Source: an uncultured Bacteroidales bacterium
GTDB taxonomy: Bacteria; Bacteroidota; Bacteroidia; Bacteroidales; FEN-979
Assembly: GCA_903837605.1 (NCBI GenBank)
Contig: CAILVF010000041.1
Location: forward strand, 75,524 to 139,523
Reading direction: 5' to 3'
DNA length: 64,000 nt
Positions within the stretch are counted from its first letter, which is position 1. Every line of letters begins with the position of its first letter. Below, in pieces: positions 38,301 through 46,470 of this stretch. The position numbers were made by a program, and so were the translations under genes. Under the pieces are notes generated by a model. The model had not been told where the DNA came from and searched no databases. It saw nothing but the letters and a program-made list of their open reading frames with translations.

Positions 38301-38778
38301 CAAGAGGCCGGGGGGGGGCGGACCCGGATTCATTCAGCCAGAAAGTTTCTTTAGGGCCTAAAAAAGTCCAGTCAGCATTTGATGTGTTCCGGGATCTGAC
38401 CTGCAAACCGGCTCCCGTTTGTGTTTCCCTGAGTTTACGAAAATAGAGGTCCATATCGGGCAATACGATAGCCCCATCCGCAAGCACATAAGATTCAACA
38501 GCCCGGCTCCAGATCTTAAAATAACGGATGATGGCATTTTCTTCGCCTTTATGCTTTTTCATGTAAGCCTCAAACTCCCGGCTGATATCGTTAAAATTCA
38601 CGGTTGTGGTGTAAAGCATTTTTGCCCATCGGGGGAAATCTTCACTGTAAGCAGGTTTATAGCTTTTATTGAGCCCGGGGAGATCATCATAGGATGTAAA
38701 CTGGGGCTGGGCTGAAGCTGTAACGGCCGAAAGGCATAATATCAGGAGAACAGAGGGTAATTTGAAAATAGCTTTCAT
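35348..38778 (-). pseudogene. secreted BNR/sortilin-like protein with discoidin and T9SS domains, frameshifted in a C9 tract
   Basis: Two overlapping frames (38778-38191 and 38269-35348) make one gene. The first has the signal peptide (1-23) and continues to GSAPP at a run of nine C (38318-38310). The reading then must shift by one to continue as CPWQANVYSFDVAPSFNDI. Adding one C restores a single frame of about 1143 residues. The product has many BNR/VPS10-like propeller repeats (STDGGITW, SGDGGDTW), a PKD-like segment, an F5/8 type C (discoidin) domain (FDDNPSTIWHTAWSTGDVPYPHEIRI) and a C-terminal T9SS type A domain (FPVPTDGKVNVSL, KSAGVYFIILTD). Probably a surface glycan-binding or scaffolding protein. 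The shift may be a sequencing error, a decayed gene, or a switchable homopolymer. Confidence 0.85.
38310..38318. repeat. homopolymer G9 (C9 on the coding strand)
   Basis: Nine consecutive G on the plus strand. This is the point where the BNR protein gene changes frame. A tenth base would restore the open frame. Confidence 0.9.
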
Positions 38779-38895
38779 AAGGATCAGATGTTAACGGTTG
38801 ACCGGGCATCAAAATTAATCCACAATCCCTGATTAAGTATGATTTTTTTATGGCCCGGCTCATGAACTTTCAAAAAATACCGTATAAAAAATTTC

Positions 38896-38915
38896 ATAAC
38901 GTATATATACGTTAT
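38896..38915. promoter_or_regulatory. perfect 20-bp palindrome, candidate ArsR operator
   Basis: ATAACGTATATATACGTTAT is exactly symmetric. It lies at the -33 region of the arsenic operon promoter, whose -7 element TATATTTG is at 38931-38938. ArsR/SmtB repressors bind AT-rich imperfect palindromes of this kind. No arsR gene is in this window, so the regulator would be encoded elsewhere. Confidence 0.6.
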
Positions 38916-38930
38916 TTAATAAACATATCC

Positions 38931-38938
38931 TATATTTG
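38931..38938 (+). promoter_or_regulatory. -7 element of the arsenic operon
   Basis: TATATTTG fits TAnnTTTG exactly and lies 57 bases ahead of the ATG of arsC. The -33 position falls at the end of the 20-bp palindrome and shows no TTG, as might be expected of a regulated promoter. Confidence 0.55.
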
Positions 38939-38995
38939 CTCCATTATTGCTATCAATAATTCAATCATCCAGCTTCAAACTTAAACAGCCGACCG

Positions 38996-39439
38996 ATGAG
39001 AATTTTGATTTTATGTACCGGGAATTCATGCCGAAGCCAGATGGCGGAAGGGTTCCTTAGATCCATTGACCCTCGTTTGGAGGTTTTTTCTGCAGGGACC
39101 AATCCGGCTCTTGCGGTTAATCCTTTCGCGGTGGCTGTGATGAAGGAAGCCGGAATTGATATTTCGCGAAACAGTCCAAAGAGCGTTGATCTCTTCCTTG
39201 ACGAGCCATTTGACTTCGTTATCACAGTATGCGGAGGTGCGAGAGAAGCTTGTCCCGCCTTCATTGGAACAGTAAGGAACCGGCTCCATATCGGGTTTGA
39301 CGATCCTGCAGATGCTGTTGGCACAGTTGATGAAGTAATGCCTGTATTCCGCAAGGTGAGGGATGAGATCAGGGCGGGATTTACCGGCTTCTACCTTGAA
39401 AGGATTGCCCCGGGACTGTTTAATGAACCAATTCTGTAA
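38996..39439 (+). CDS. arsC: thioredoxin-coupled arsenate reductase
   Basis: A 147-residue protein of the low-molecular-weight phosphatase fold. The P-loop CTGNSCRSQMAEG holds the nucleophile Cys8, and the redox Cys pair sits in CGGAREACP (about 79-86), the arrangement of thioredoxin-dependent ArsC. SAGTNPA and GFDDPADA are further family motifs. It reduces arsenate to arsenite in the cytoplasm. It is followed after 3 bases by an ACR3 arsenite exporter, which completes the detoxification pathway. Confidence 0.95.
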   Translation: MRILILCTGNSCRSQMAEGFLRSIDPRLEVFSAGTNPALAVNPFAVAVMKEAGIDISRNSPKSVDLFLDEPFDFVITVCGGAREACPAFIGTVRNRLHIGFDDPADAVGTVDEVMPVFRKVRDEIRAGFTGFYLERIAPGLFNEPIL

Positions 39440-39442
39440 ATT

Positions 39443-40489
39443 ATGAAAACCAGATTGAAATTTTTAGACCGTTACCTTACCTTATGGATATTCCTGGCCA
39501 TGGCCGCTGGCGTTGCGTGGGGATGGCTTTTCCCCGGTATTGCCGGTTTCTGGAACTCCATGTCGTCGGGAACAACGAACATCCCTATTGCTATTGGTCT
39601 TATAGTAATGATGTATCCGCCCCTGGCCAAAGTCAAATATGAGGAATTGGGGGATGTCTTCAGGAACACAAGGGTGCTTGGGTTATCTCTTTTACAGAAC
39701 TGGCTGATCGGCCCCGTCTTAATGTTCTTCCTGGCTATCATTTTCCTTCAGTTCAACATCGACTATATGTATGGCCTGATCCTGATAGGCCTGGCCCGGT
39801 GCATTGCCATGGTGATCGTATGGAATGAGCTGGCAAAAGGCGATACTGAATATTGTGCAGGGCTCGTAGCCTTAAATTCCATTTTCCAGGTTTTGTTTTT
39901 CTCTTTTTATGCCTGGCTTTTCATTGCTGTTTTACCTTCCTGGTTCGGGCTTCCGACGAACAGCATCGTTAAGAATATCACGATAGTCCAAATTGCCAAA
40001 AGTGTTTTCATCTACCTGGGCATACCGTTTCTGGCCGGTTTTTTTACACGTTTTATACTGGTCAGGGTGAAAAGTAAAGAATGGTACAACACTAAATTTG
40101 TTCCCAGGATCAGTCCGCTTACCCTCGTCGCCCTGTTGTTCACCATACTTGTGATGTTTTCGCTAAAAGGGGAGTATATCATCAGGATCCCGCTGGATGT
40201 CGTTCGAATTGCAATTCCATTATGCATTTATTTTGTGATCATGTTCCTGGCTTCATTCTGGATGAGCAAAAAGGCAGGGGCAACCTATGAACAATCAGCA
40301 ACACTTTCGTTTACTGCGGCAAGCAATAATTTCGAGCTGGCGATAGCGGTTGCAATTGCCGTTTTCGGGATCAATTCGGGAGAAGCTTTTGCCGCCGTGA
40401 TCGGACCTTTGGTTGAGGTGCCTGTACTCATAGCCCTGGTCAATGTGGCATTGAAGTTCAGGGTGAAATATTTTAAGGTTCCCGCCTGA
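39443..40489 (+). CDS. acr3: ACR3-family arsenite efflux transporter
   Basis: A 348-residue inner membrane protein with about ten helices. ACR3 hallmarks are present: [22 protein letters not shown] at the start, [15 protein letters not shown], the conserved [19 protein letters not shown] with the essential Cys, and [19 protein letters not shown] near the end. It exports arsenite using the membrane potential. It forms an operon with arsC, 3 bases upstream. Confidence 0.96.
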   Translation: MKTRLKFLDRYLTLWIFLAMAAGVAWGWLFPGIAGFWNSMSSGTTNIPIAIGLIVMMYPPLAKVKYEELGDVFRNTRVLGLSLLQNWLIGPVLMFFLAIIFLQFNIDYMYGLILIGLARCIAMVIVWNELAKGDTEYCAGLVALNSIFQVLFFSFYAWLFIAVLPSWFGLPTNSIVKNITIVQIAKSVFIYLGIPFLAGFFTRFILVRVKSKEWYNTKFVPRISPLTLVALLFTILVMFSLKGEYIIRIPLDVVRIAIPLCIYFVIMFLASFWMSKKAGATYEQSATLSFTAASNNFELAIAVAIAVFGINSGEAFAAVIGPLVEVPVLIALVNVALKFRVKYFKVPA

Positions 40490-40605
40490 TCTCAGGTGAA
40501 CCTGTGAAGCGGCATTAAGGATCCCGGCCTCCCGGGGCCGTCATATTTGAAGATTTTCTTATCTTTACGATATTATTAATGTTTAACCCATAAAATCTGA
40601 AAACC

Positions 40606-41106
40606 ATGAGAACAACAGTGTCGTTAATCTTTCTGGTCCTTTTTGCATTTGGGATGCAGGCACAGAACATTAAAGTTCCGACAACCACCGATGTAAAGAA
40701 AGCAGAACAAAGTGTTACTACCGAAGCCACAAAGGCTGCGAGCCAGGCTAATATCGGCAGTCTCATCGGGCAGCTCACCAATGGTATCTCCGATAATGCG
40801 TTCACCGATTCATTCAAGAAAAACAAGACCGATTTTGTGAGCAAAGTGGGTAATGTATCGGATGCTGCAGGCGCTTCTTCAGCTTTACAGACGTTGGAGG
40901 GCGGATTGCTTCCCACGGCAATGGATGCAGGTTGGGGAAAGGTGAAAGATAAATGGGTCAAGGATGCGAAGACCGCCAAAACTGTAAAAAGTGTTGCCGG
41001 TATAGCAGGTACGCTCGAATCCAACATCAGCCCAAAATACTTCAAAGGCAACTGGGCAACAGCCCGCCCGGCATGGCAGGCTGCTTTAAGCACCCTGGCC
41101 AAGTAA
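40606..41106 (+). CDS. small exported protein of unknown function
   Basis: A 166-residue protein with a signal peptide ([20 protein letters not shown]). The mature part is Ala/Lys/Thr-rich and helical ([32 protein letters not shown]). It ends with an aromatic tail region [23 protein letters not shown] do not recognise a family. It lies 16 bases ahead of the glucose-6-phosphate isomerase gene and could share its transcript. Confidence 0.65.
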   Translation: MRTTVSLIFLVLFAFGMQAQNIKVPTTTDVKKAEQSVTTEATKAASQANIGSLIGQLTNGISDNAFTDSFKKNKTDFVSKVGNVSDAAGASSALQTLEGGLLPTAMDAGWGKVKDKWVKDAKTAKTVKSVAGIAGTLESNISPKYFKGNWATARPAWQAALSTLAK

Positions 41107-41122
41107 AAGCAAGAGATCTTCT

Positions 41123-42736
41123 ATGGAAAACCGATTAGTTGAATCACCGGCCTGGAAGGGCCTGGAGTTACATTTTGGGGAGATCAGGGACATCTCGTTA
41201 CGGTCTTTGTTCGCAGGCGATGCGGAGAGAGGGGAGCGTTTTGTGGTCAATGACCTCGGCATTTATTTTGATTATTCCAAGCACCGTATTACTGCTGAGA
41301 CCCTGAACCTCCTCATCAGGCTGGCTGATGAAAGAGGCCTGGGCGAAAAAATCAATGCCATGTTCTCAGGCGAAAAGATCAACATAACCGAGAACAGGGC
41401 TGTATTGCATACCGCCCTCAGGGCCCCAAAGGGATCATGCATCATGGTTGACGGGCATAATGTGGTTCCTGATGTACATGAAGTGCTTGAGAAAATGGCC
41501 GGTTTCGCCAACAGCATACGCAGCGGGGAATGGAAAGGCTTTACAGGCAAAACGATCAGGAACATAGTGAATATCGGCATCGGGGGTTCCGATCTTGGAC
41601 CGGTAATGGCTTATGAAGCCCTGAAATTCTATGCGCAACGGAACCTTACCTTCCGTTTTGTTTCGAATATAGACGGAAGTGATTTTGCAGAAGCGGTATA
41701 TGGTTTGGAGGCTGAGGAAACTCTTTTCATTGTCGCTTCCAAGACATTCACCACGCTTGAGACCATGACCAATGCACGTACAGCAAGAAAATGGCTGCTT
41801 GAAAAACTGCAAAGCGATACGGCTGTGGCCAGCCATTTTGTAGCACTGTCAACAAACGAAAAAGAAGTGAGTGCGTTCGGGATTGATACCCGGAACATGT
41901 TTGGTTTCTGGGACTGGGTAGGTGGCAGGTACAGCATGGATTCTGCAATCGGTTTGTCAACAATGATCGCCATTGGCCCTGATAATTTTTGCAGGATGCT
42001 TGACGGCTTTCACCAGATGGACGAACATTTTCGGACAACCCCTTTTGAAAGGAACATACCTGTGATCATGGGGCTGCTGGGTTTATGGTATATTGATTTC
42101 TTCGGGGCCGCAACCCAGGCGGTTTTGCCTTATGATAATTACCTGAAGCGTTTTCCGGCGTACCTCCAGCAGCTTACGATGGAGAGCAACGGGAAGCATG
42201 TGACCCTGGATGGAACGCCAGCAGGATACCAGACCGGCGCAGTTTACTGGGGCGAGCCCGGGACCAACGGGCAGCATTCGTTTTACCAGCTGATACACCA
42301 GGGGACCTCGCTTATTCCCTGTGATTTTATCGGATTCAGGACTTCCCTGAACCCTCTTCCTCTTCACCAGGATTACCTTATGGCTAACATGATTGCGCAG
42401 GGCGAGGCCCTAGCTTTCGGGAGATCTGCAGGCGAAGTAAAGAAAGAAGGTGTTCCCGACTGGCTCGTGCCTCATAAAGTCTTTGAAGGAAACCGCCCGT
42501 CTTCGACCTTTTTCATGGACCGGCTTACCCCTGAAATACTGGGAAAACTCGTGGCCATGTATGAACATGCGGTTTACACCCAGGGAGTGATCTGGGGGAT
42601 CAATCCATTTGACCAGATGGGGGTGGAGTTGGGCAAGGTATTGGCAATGAAGATCATCCCGGAGCTCCATGACCGGCAAAAGACACTGGAACATGACAGT
42701 TCAACGAACCGGCTGATCAGGTATTACCGCGGTTAA
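41123..42736 (+). CDS. pgi: glucose-6-phosphate isomerase
   Basis: A 537-residue cytoplasmic enzyme, close to the usual 550. It interconverts glucose-6-phosphate and fructose-6-phosphate in glycolysis and gluconeogenesis. Motifs: [13 protein letters not shown] for phosphate binding, [27 protein letters not shown] (signature 1 with the catalytic region), and [18 protein letters not shown] (signature 2). The C-terminal [11 protein letters not shown] is typical. The 3' end overlaps the convergent archaemetzincin gene by 36 bases. Confidence 0.97.
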   Translation: MENRLVESPAWKGLELHFGEIRDISLRSLFAGDAERGERFVVNDLGIYFDYSKHRITAETLNLLIRLADERGLGEKINAMFSGEKINITENRAVLHTALRAPKGSCIMVDGHNVVPDVHEVLEKMAGFANSIRSGEWKGFTGKTIRNIVNIGIGGSDLGPVMAYEALKFYAQRNLTFRFVSNIDGSDFAEAVYGLEAEETLFIVASKTFTTLETMTNARTARKWLLEKLQSDTAVASHFVALSTNEKEVSAFGIDTRNMFGFWDWVGGRYSMDSAIGLSTMIAIGPDNFCRMLDGFHQMDEHFRTTPFERNIPVIMGLLGLWYIDFFGAATQAVLPYDNYLKRFPAYLQQLTMESNGKHVTLDGTPAGYQTGAVYWGEPGTNGQHSFYQLIHQGTSLIPCDFIGFRTSLNPLPLHQDYLMANMIAQGEALAFGRSAGEVKKEGVPDWLVPHKVFEGNRPSSTFFMDRLTPEILGKLVAMYEHAVYTQGVIWGINPFDQMGVELGKVLAMKIIPELHDRQKTLEHDSSTNRLIRYYRG

Positions 42737-43255
42737 CTTCTCGCGGCAGTAGTGACAAAGGTTCTGGTTTTTCTGGTCAATGTCTTCAACATAGGTGCTT
42801 GACCGCATCACGCAGGTAGGGGTCATGCAATGGATCAATCCGAAGGTGTGGCCAAGTTCATGGATCACTTCTTTGGTAAACCTCTCCAGGAGCAGCTTTT
42901 CGTCGGCTTCTATGCCGTAACGTTCATTGCTTAGCCTGAAAAGTGAAGCTATCCCTGTTTGTCCGTTCAACATGGCCTGCCCGAAAATAAATGTCAGGAT
43001 GGGGATAAAAAGATCCACGCTGAATAACCCGATTGTTTTAAATGCCTTGGGTGTGGGGCTGGTGTTAAGGGCCTGCAAAATTTTATTCCCGTTGTATTGC
43101 CTCCTTCCGGGGTCGAAAAATTCGCTCAGATCCAAATGAGATTCTTTCAAAATTACAGGATACCTGAATTCCTGCCCAACAGCCTCTGCAATCTTTTCAA
43201 GAAAATTCTTCCCCAAATAACCAAAATTGATCAATGTGATATTTTGTTGGTTCAT
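42701..43255 (-). CDS. amzA: archaemetzincin-type zinc metalloprotease
   Basis: A 184-residue soluble protein. The core motif [12 protein letters not shown] gives the zinc-binding His residues and Glu of metzincins, followed by CMTPTC, the Met-turn VMRSS, and a C-terminal CHYC pair. The four Cys form the second zinc site that sets archaemetzincins apart. No signal peptide, so probably cytoplasmic. Substrates of bacterial archaemetzincins are not well established; aminopeptidase or endopeptidase activity is possible. The last 36 bases overlap the end of pgi on the other strand. Confidence 0.9.
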   Translation of the reverse strand: MNQQNITLINFGYLGKNFLEKIAEAVGQEFRYPVILKESHLDLSEFFDPGRRQYNGNKILQALNTSPTPKAFKTIGLFSVDLFIPILTFIFGQAMLNGQTGIASLFRLSNERYGIEADEKLLLERFTKEVIHELGHTFGLIHCMTPTCVMRSSTYVEDIDQKNQNLCHYCREKLTAVIPDQPVR

Positions 43256-43320
43256 TCGGAGAACATAGGTTAGATATACTTCAGTCAGGCGTTATAGGAG
43301 GTGCTGCGCCAGCAGGCTGT

Positions 43321-44661
43321 TCATTCCTCGGGCTTCAGATCATATTTTTTGATCTTATTGTAAAGCGTCACCCTGTCAACTTTCAACGCCTTGGCCGTTC
43401 TGGAGATATTCCAGCTGTATTTATTCAGGATCTGCCTGATAAAAGTTTTCTCGAAATCGTCAAGGCTTTCGATTGAATTATCGAGCATATCTTTCCCGAA
43501 TGGCAGGTCTTTTAAGGTGATCTTTTTACCGTTTCCTATAACGATAGCCCTTTCGATCATGTTCTCAAGCTCGCGGATATTACCGGGAAAGGGATACTCC
43601 TCCAGCCTCTGCATGGCAGCTTCATCAATTGTAACTGGCTGCTTATTCATCGAGGAGCAGTATTTTTTTATGAAATAATCAATAAGCAGTGGAATATCCT
43701 CAACCCTTTCACGCAGAGGAGGCACATTAATATTCACCACATTCAGGCGATAGTAAAGGTCTTCCCTGAAAAGGCCCTGTTCTACCATACTTTTAAGGTC
43801 CCTGTTCGTGGCGCATATAACCCTGAAATCAGAGGATGTTTCTTTGTTTCCCCCGACCCTTACAAAGGTCTTTGTTTCCAGGACCCTCAGGAGTTCGATC
43901 TGCATCTTGGAAGATATGGTTGCAATTTCATCGAGGAAGATGGTCCCGCTGTCGGCCATCTCGAACCTTCCTTTACGGTTATACATGGCCCCAGTAAAAG
44001 CACCTTTTTCGTGGCCGAACAATTCGCTTTCGAGCAGGCTTTCGGTAAGCGCCCCGCAATGCACACTCACAAGGGGATAATATTTTCGAGATGAGTTTGC
44101 ATGGATGGCCCTTGCAATCAGCTCTTTTCCGGTTCCGCTTTCACCTGTTATAATGACTGAAGAATTTGACTGTGCGACACTCTCAACCTGCTTCAGCACT
44201 TTCTTCATAGCTTCACTGTTCCCGATCAGGTCTTCGACGCTGTCGAGTGAAACGACTTTGTTTTTAAGCGCTTCGTTTTCCTGGGCCAGGAGGATTTGTT
44301 TTGAAGCATTCCTGATCAGGTGGGAAAGGTCATCTGGATCAAAAGGTTTTGTGATATAATCAAATGCCCCATCCTTCAGGGCCATTACAGCCGTATTTAC
44401 AGAGGCAAAAGCAGTCATCACAATCACTATTGCATCATTCCTGAGGGATTTAATCCTCCTGAGCATTTCCAGCCCGTCCATGCCGGGCATTTTAATATCT
44501 GTCAGGACGATATCAAAATAGGAAGATTCGATAAGTTGCAGCGCCATCTTCGCATTCTCTGCGCATTCCACCTGGTAGCCGTCTTCAATAAACCAGTTGC
44601 TTAAAGAATCCCTCACCGATTCTTCATCATCGACTATTAATATTGAGATCTTCTTGGCCAT
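43321..44661 (-). CDS. sigma-54-dependent response regulator (NtrC type)
   Basis: A 446-residue regulator. Receiver (about 5-120) with VDDE, phospho-acceptor Asp in IVLTDIKMPGMDG and Lys in YITKPFD. AAA+ sigma-54 domain (about 140-370) with Walker A GESGTGKE, the intact GAFTGA loop that contacts sigma-54, Walker B GTIFLDEIA, and R-finger region. C-terminal Fis-type helix-turn-helix (NISRTAKALKVDRVTLYNKI). It would activate sigma-54 promoters when phosphorylated by the kinase encoded 11 bases upstream. The most likely local target is the PstS/GcvH-like fusion gene at 46471-48165, which has a sigma-54-like promoter. Confidence 0.95.
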   Translation of the reverse strand: MAKKISILIVDDEESVRDSLSNWFIEDGYQVECAENAKMALQLIESSYFDIVLTDIKMPGMDGLEMLRRIKSLRNDAIVIVMTAFASVNTAVMALKDGAFDYITKPFDPDDLSHLIRNASKQILLAQENEALKNKVVSLDSVEDLIGNSEAMKKVLKQVESVAQSNSSVIITGESGTGKELIARAIHANSSRKYYPLVSVHCGALTESLLESELFGHEKGAFTGAMYNRKGRFEMADSGTIFLDEIATISSKMQIELLRVLETKTFVRVGGNKETSSDFRVICATNRDLKSMVEQGLFREDLYYRLNVVNINVPPLRERVEDIPLLIDYFIKKYCSSMNKQPVTIDEAAMQRLEEYPFPGNIRELENMIERAIVIGNGKKITLKDLPFGKDMLDNSIESLDDFEKTFIRQILNKYSWNISRTAKALKVDRVTLYNKIKKYDLKPEE

Positions 44662-44672
44662 TCTGTATTATC

Positions 44673-46325
44673 TTAATTTCTGATCAAAGGTATTGTTATT
44701 GAAAATGTAGTGCCCTGCCCGGGCTCGGATTTTACCTGTATTTTGCTGTTGTGGCTTTGTATGATTCCATGAACTATGGCCAGCCCAAGGCCAATCCCGC
44801 TTGCATTATGCTTGGTAGAAAAGAAAGGTTCAAAAATATGGGGGAAGTCATCCGCAGATATTCCTATGCCATTATCTATGATATCGAACCTCACGGTTTC
44901 TTCATTCGGATTTAATGTCCTGATGATTATTTCCCCGTTTTCATGTACCGCTTCACTTGAATTTACAAGCATGGCAACACAAGCCTGTTTGATCTGGTTG
45001 GGGCTGCAGTATATCAGGTCGGAAGTTGCCGAGAAATCTTTATAAAAGTGGATGTTTGCAATTTTAATAGGGTGGGTCATTAATTCATATGTCTCCTGCA
45101 GTATCTCATGCAAATGCCTGGGCTCGAAATCCTCCTGGTCTTTTTTAGAAAACTCAAGCAGGCCTTTTACAATATCGCCGCAGCGTTTTGCCTCGTTTTC
45201 GATAAGTTTTAGATGTTTCAGCATGGATTCCCGTTTGCTGGCATATAATTCGGGATTGCTTAGCTGCTTATAAATAAGCTTCGTATATATAAGTATACCT
45301 GATAAGGGATTGTTGATTTCATGGGCCACAGAGGATGAAAGTTTTCCCAGGGAAGCGAGCCGTTCAATATGGATCATCTCGTTTTGTGCTGCGCTTAACT
45401 CTTCTGACTTTTTCCTCACCTTATATTCAAGCTGCTGCGACCAGTTCTCCAACTCGTTGGTTGCTGCCTGAAGGTTGTCGAGCATCTCATTAAAAGCCTG
45501 GGATACCATTTTCATATCCTCAAGCTGGTTGGTCTTGATCACGAGGCGGGTGCTGGTATCGCCGTTAGCGACGGCAATGCTTGCTTTTACCAGGGCATTG
45601 AGGGGCCTTTTAATCCTTTGCCGGGTAAATATTATAAGAACTGTAACCAGGACTAAAGTGGTGAGTATTGCGAGCAGGAAAAATTCGGTTGAAGATTTCT
45701 GTATTGCTGTATCCAGTTCAGCCAACGGTATCTTGATAATGAGGGAACCGAGCACCTCTTCGCTTGGAGGATGTGCATGGCAGGAACTTTCGTAGCATGA
45801 TTTTTCGTTAAGTATTGGCAGTTGGATCAGCAGGTGCCTGCTTTTGCTGTCGTTGTGACTCATCCTGCAATAGCTGTCGGCATTGATGATCTTGTAGTGT
45901 TTCCCTTTTCCGGGAAACATTACTTTCAGATTGTTATGGCAGCTTATGCAGTTCGGGTTGCTGTGAAGATCATTAGTATCGGATGGAATGGATGTGTACA
46001 CCAGGTTGTCCTTGCTGTCGTACATGTTGACTTCATCAATGCCGGGCATGGTGTTGATAATATCAAGTGTGTTCTGAAGAGTGCTTTTATCATTTTCCAG
46101 CATGGAATGATAGAGGGATCCGCCGACAATGGAACCTATATTATTGCCGTTTTGGCGAATCACGGTATTCAGGTACTGCTCGTTAACCGAACGGAAAATA
46201 ATGCTGAGAGAAACGAAAAGGAAGACAGAGGAAACGAAAATGACAAAAACAACCCGGCTGTATATGGACGAACGAAATTGAACGTACTTCCTGAAAATCG
46301 GCTTTATGGGATTGTTTTTATCCAT
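44673..46325 (-). CDS. heme-c-motif sensor histidine kinase (NtrB/AtoS-like)
   Basis: A 550-residue membrane kinase. Two membrane helices (about 24-48 and 215-235) bound an extracytoplasmic sensor with a CISCH heme-c motif (126-130) and a CX4CH motif CYESSCH (177-183), then a HAMP domain, a coiled coil, HisKA with H-box VAHEINNPLSGIL (His335) and an HATPase with DNGIGI and GIGLGLAIVHG. Covalent heme in the sensor suggests redox, oxygen or nitric oxide sensing. Start chosen at MDKNNPIKP (46325); the longer frame to 46370 runs into a terminator-like hairpin. It forms a pair with the sigma-54 regulator 11 bases downstream. Confidence 0.9.
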   Translation of the reverse strand: MDKNNPIKPIFRKYVQFRSSIYSRVVFVIFVSSVFLFVSLSIIFRSVNEQYLNTVIRQNGNNIGSIVGGSLYHSMLENDKSTLQNTLDIINTMPGIDEVNMYDSKDNLVYTSIPSDTNDLHSNPNCISCHNNLKVMFPGKGKHYKIINADSYCRMSHNDSKSRHLLIQLPILNEKSCYESSCHAHPPSEEVLGSLIIKIPLAELDTAIQKSSTEFFLLAILTTLVLVTVLIIFTRQRIKRPLNALVKASIAVANGDTSTRLVIKTNQLEDMKMVSQAFNEMLDNLQAATNELENWSQQLEYKVRKKSEELSAAQNEMIHIERLASLGKLSSSVAHEINNPLSGILIYTKLIYKQLSNPELYASKRESMLKHLKLIENEAKRCGDIVKGLLEFSKKDQEDFEPRHLHEILQETYELMTHPIKIANIHFYKDFSATSDLIYCSPNQIKQACVAMLVNSSEAVHENGEIIIRTLNPNEETVRFDIIDNGIGISADDFPHIFEPFFSTKHNASGIGLGLAIVHGIIQSHNSKIQVKSEPGQGTTFSITIPLIRN

Positions 46326-46350
46326 AGGATTATTTTCACTGCAATATAAA

Positions 46351-46380
46351 AAAAACCGGTGATTTGACACCGGTTTTTTT
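46351..46380. terminator. intrinsic terminator-like hairpin ahead of the kinase gene
   Basis: Stem ACCGGTG / CACCGGT with a 6-base loop, flanked by A and T runs on both sides so it can act in either direction. In the minus direction it lies after the PstS/GcvH fusion gene and ends 25 bases ahead of the kinase ATG. It may end the first transcript or act as an attenuator for the kinase-regulator pair. Confidence 0.75.
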
Positions 46381-46470
46381 ACTGATTCTTTATTTCTGAA
46401 CCGGGTTTTTACCGTCCTTCCCGATTAACCAGGTCCTTCTGAGGGTTTAAGAATGCTTTCAGTTCCCTGC

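Noticed and set aside
38191-38778. The 195-residue frame as a separate gene
   Set aside because: Its last 40 or so residues are out of frame with a continuous BNR protein. The two frames join at the C9 tract and form one gene.
40490-40605. GC-rich hairpin after the arsenite exporter as a terminator
   Set aside because: CCCGGCCTCCCGGGGCC folds poorly and lacks a T tract, so I do not call it.
46326-46370. Longer kinase start at 46370
   Set aside because: It would place the first codons inside the terminator-like hairpin, and the extra residues match no kinase N-terminus.
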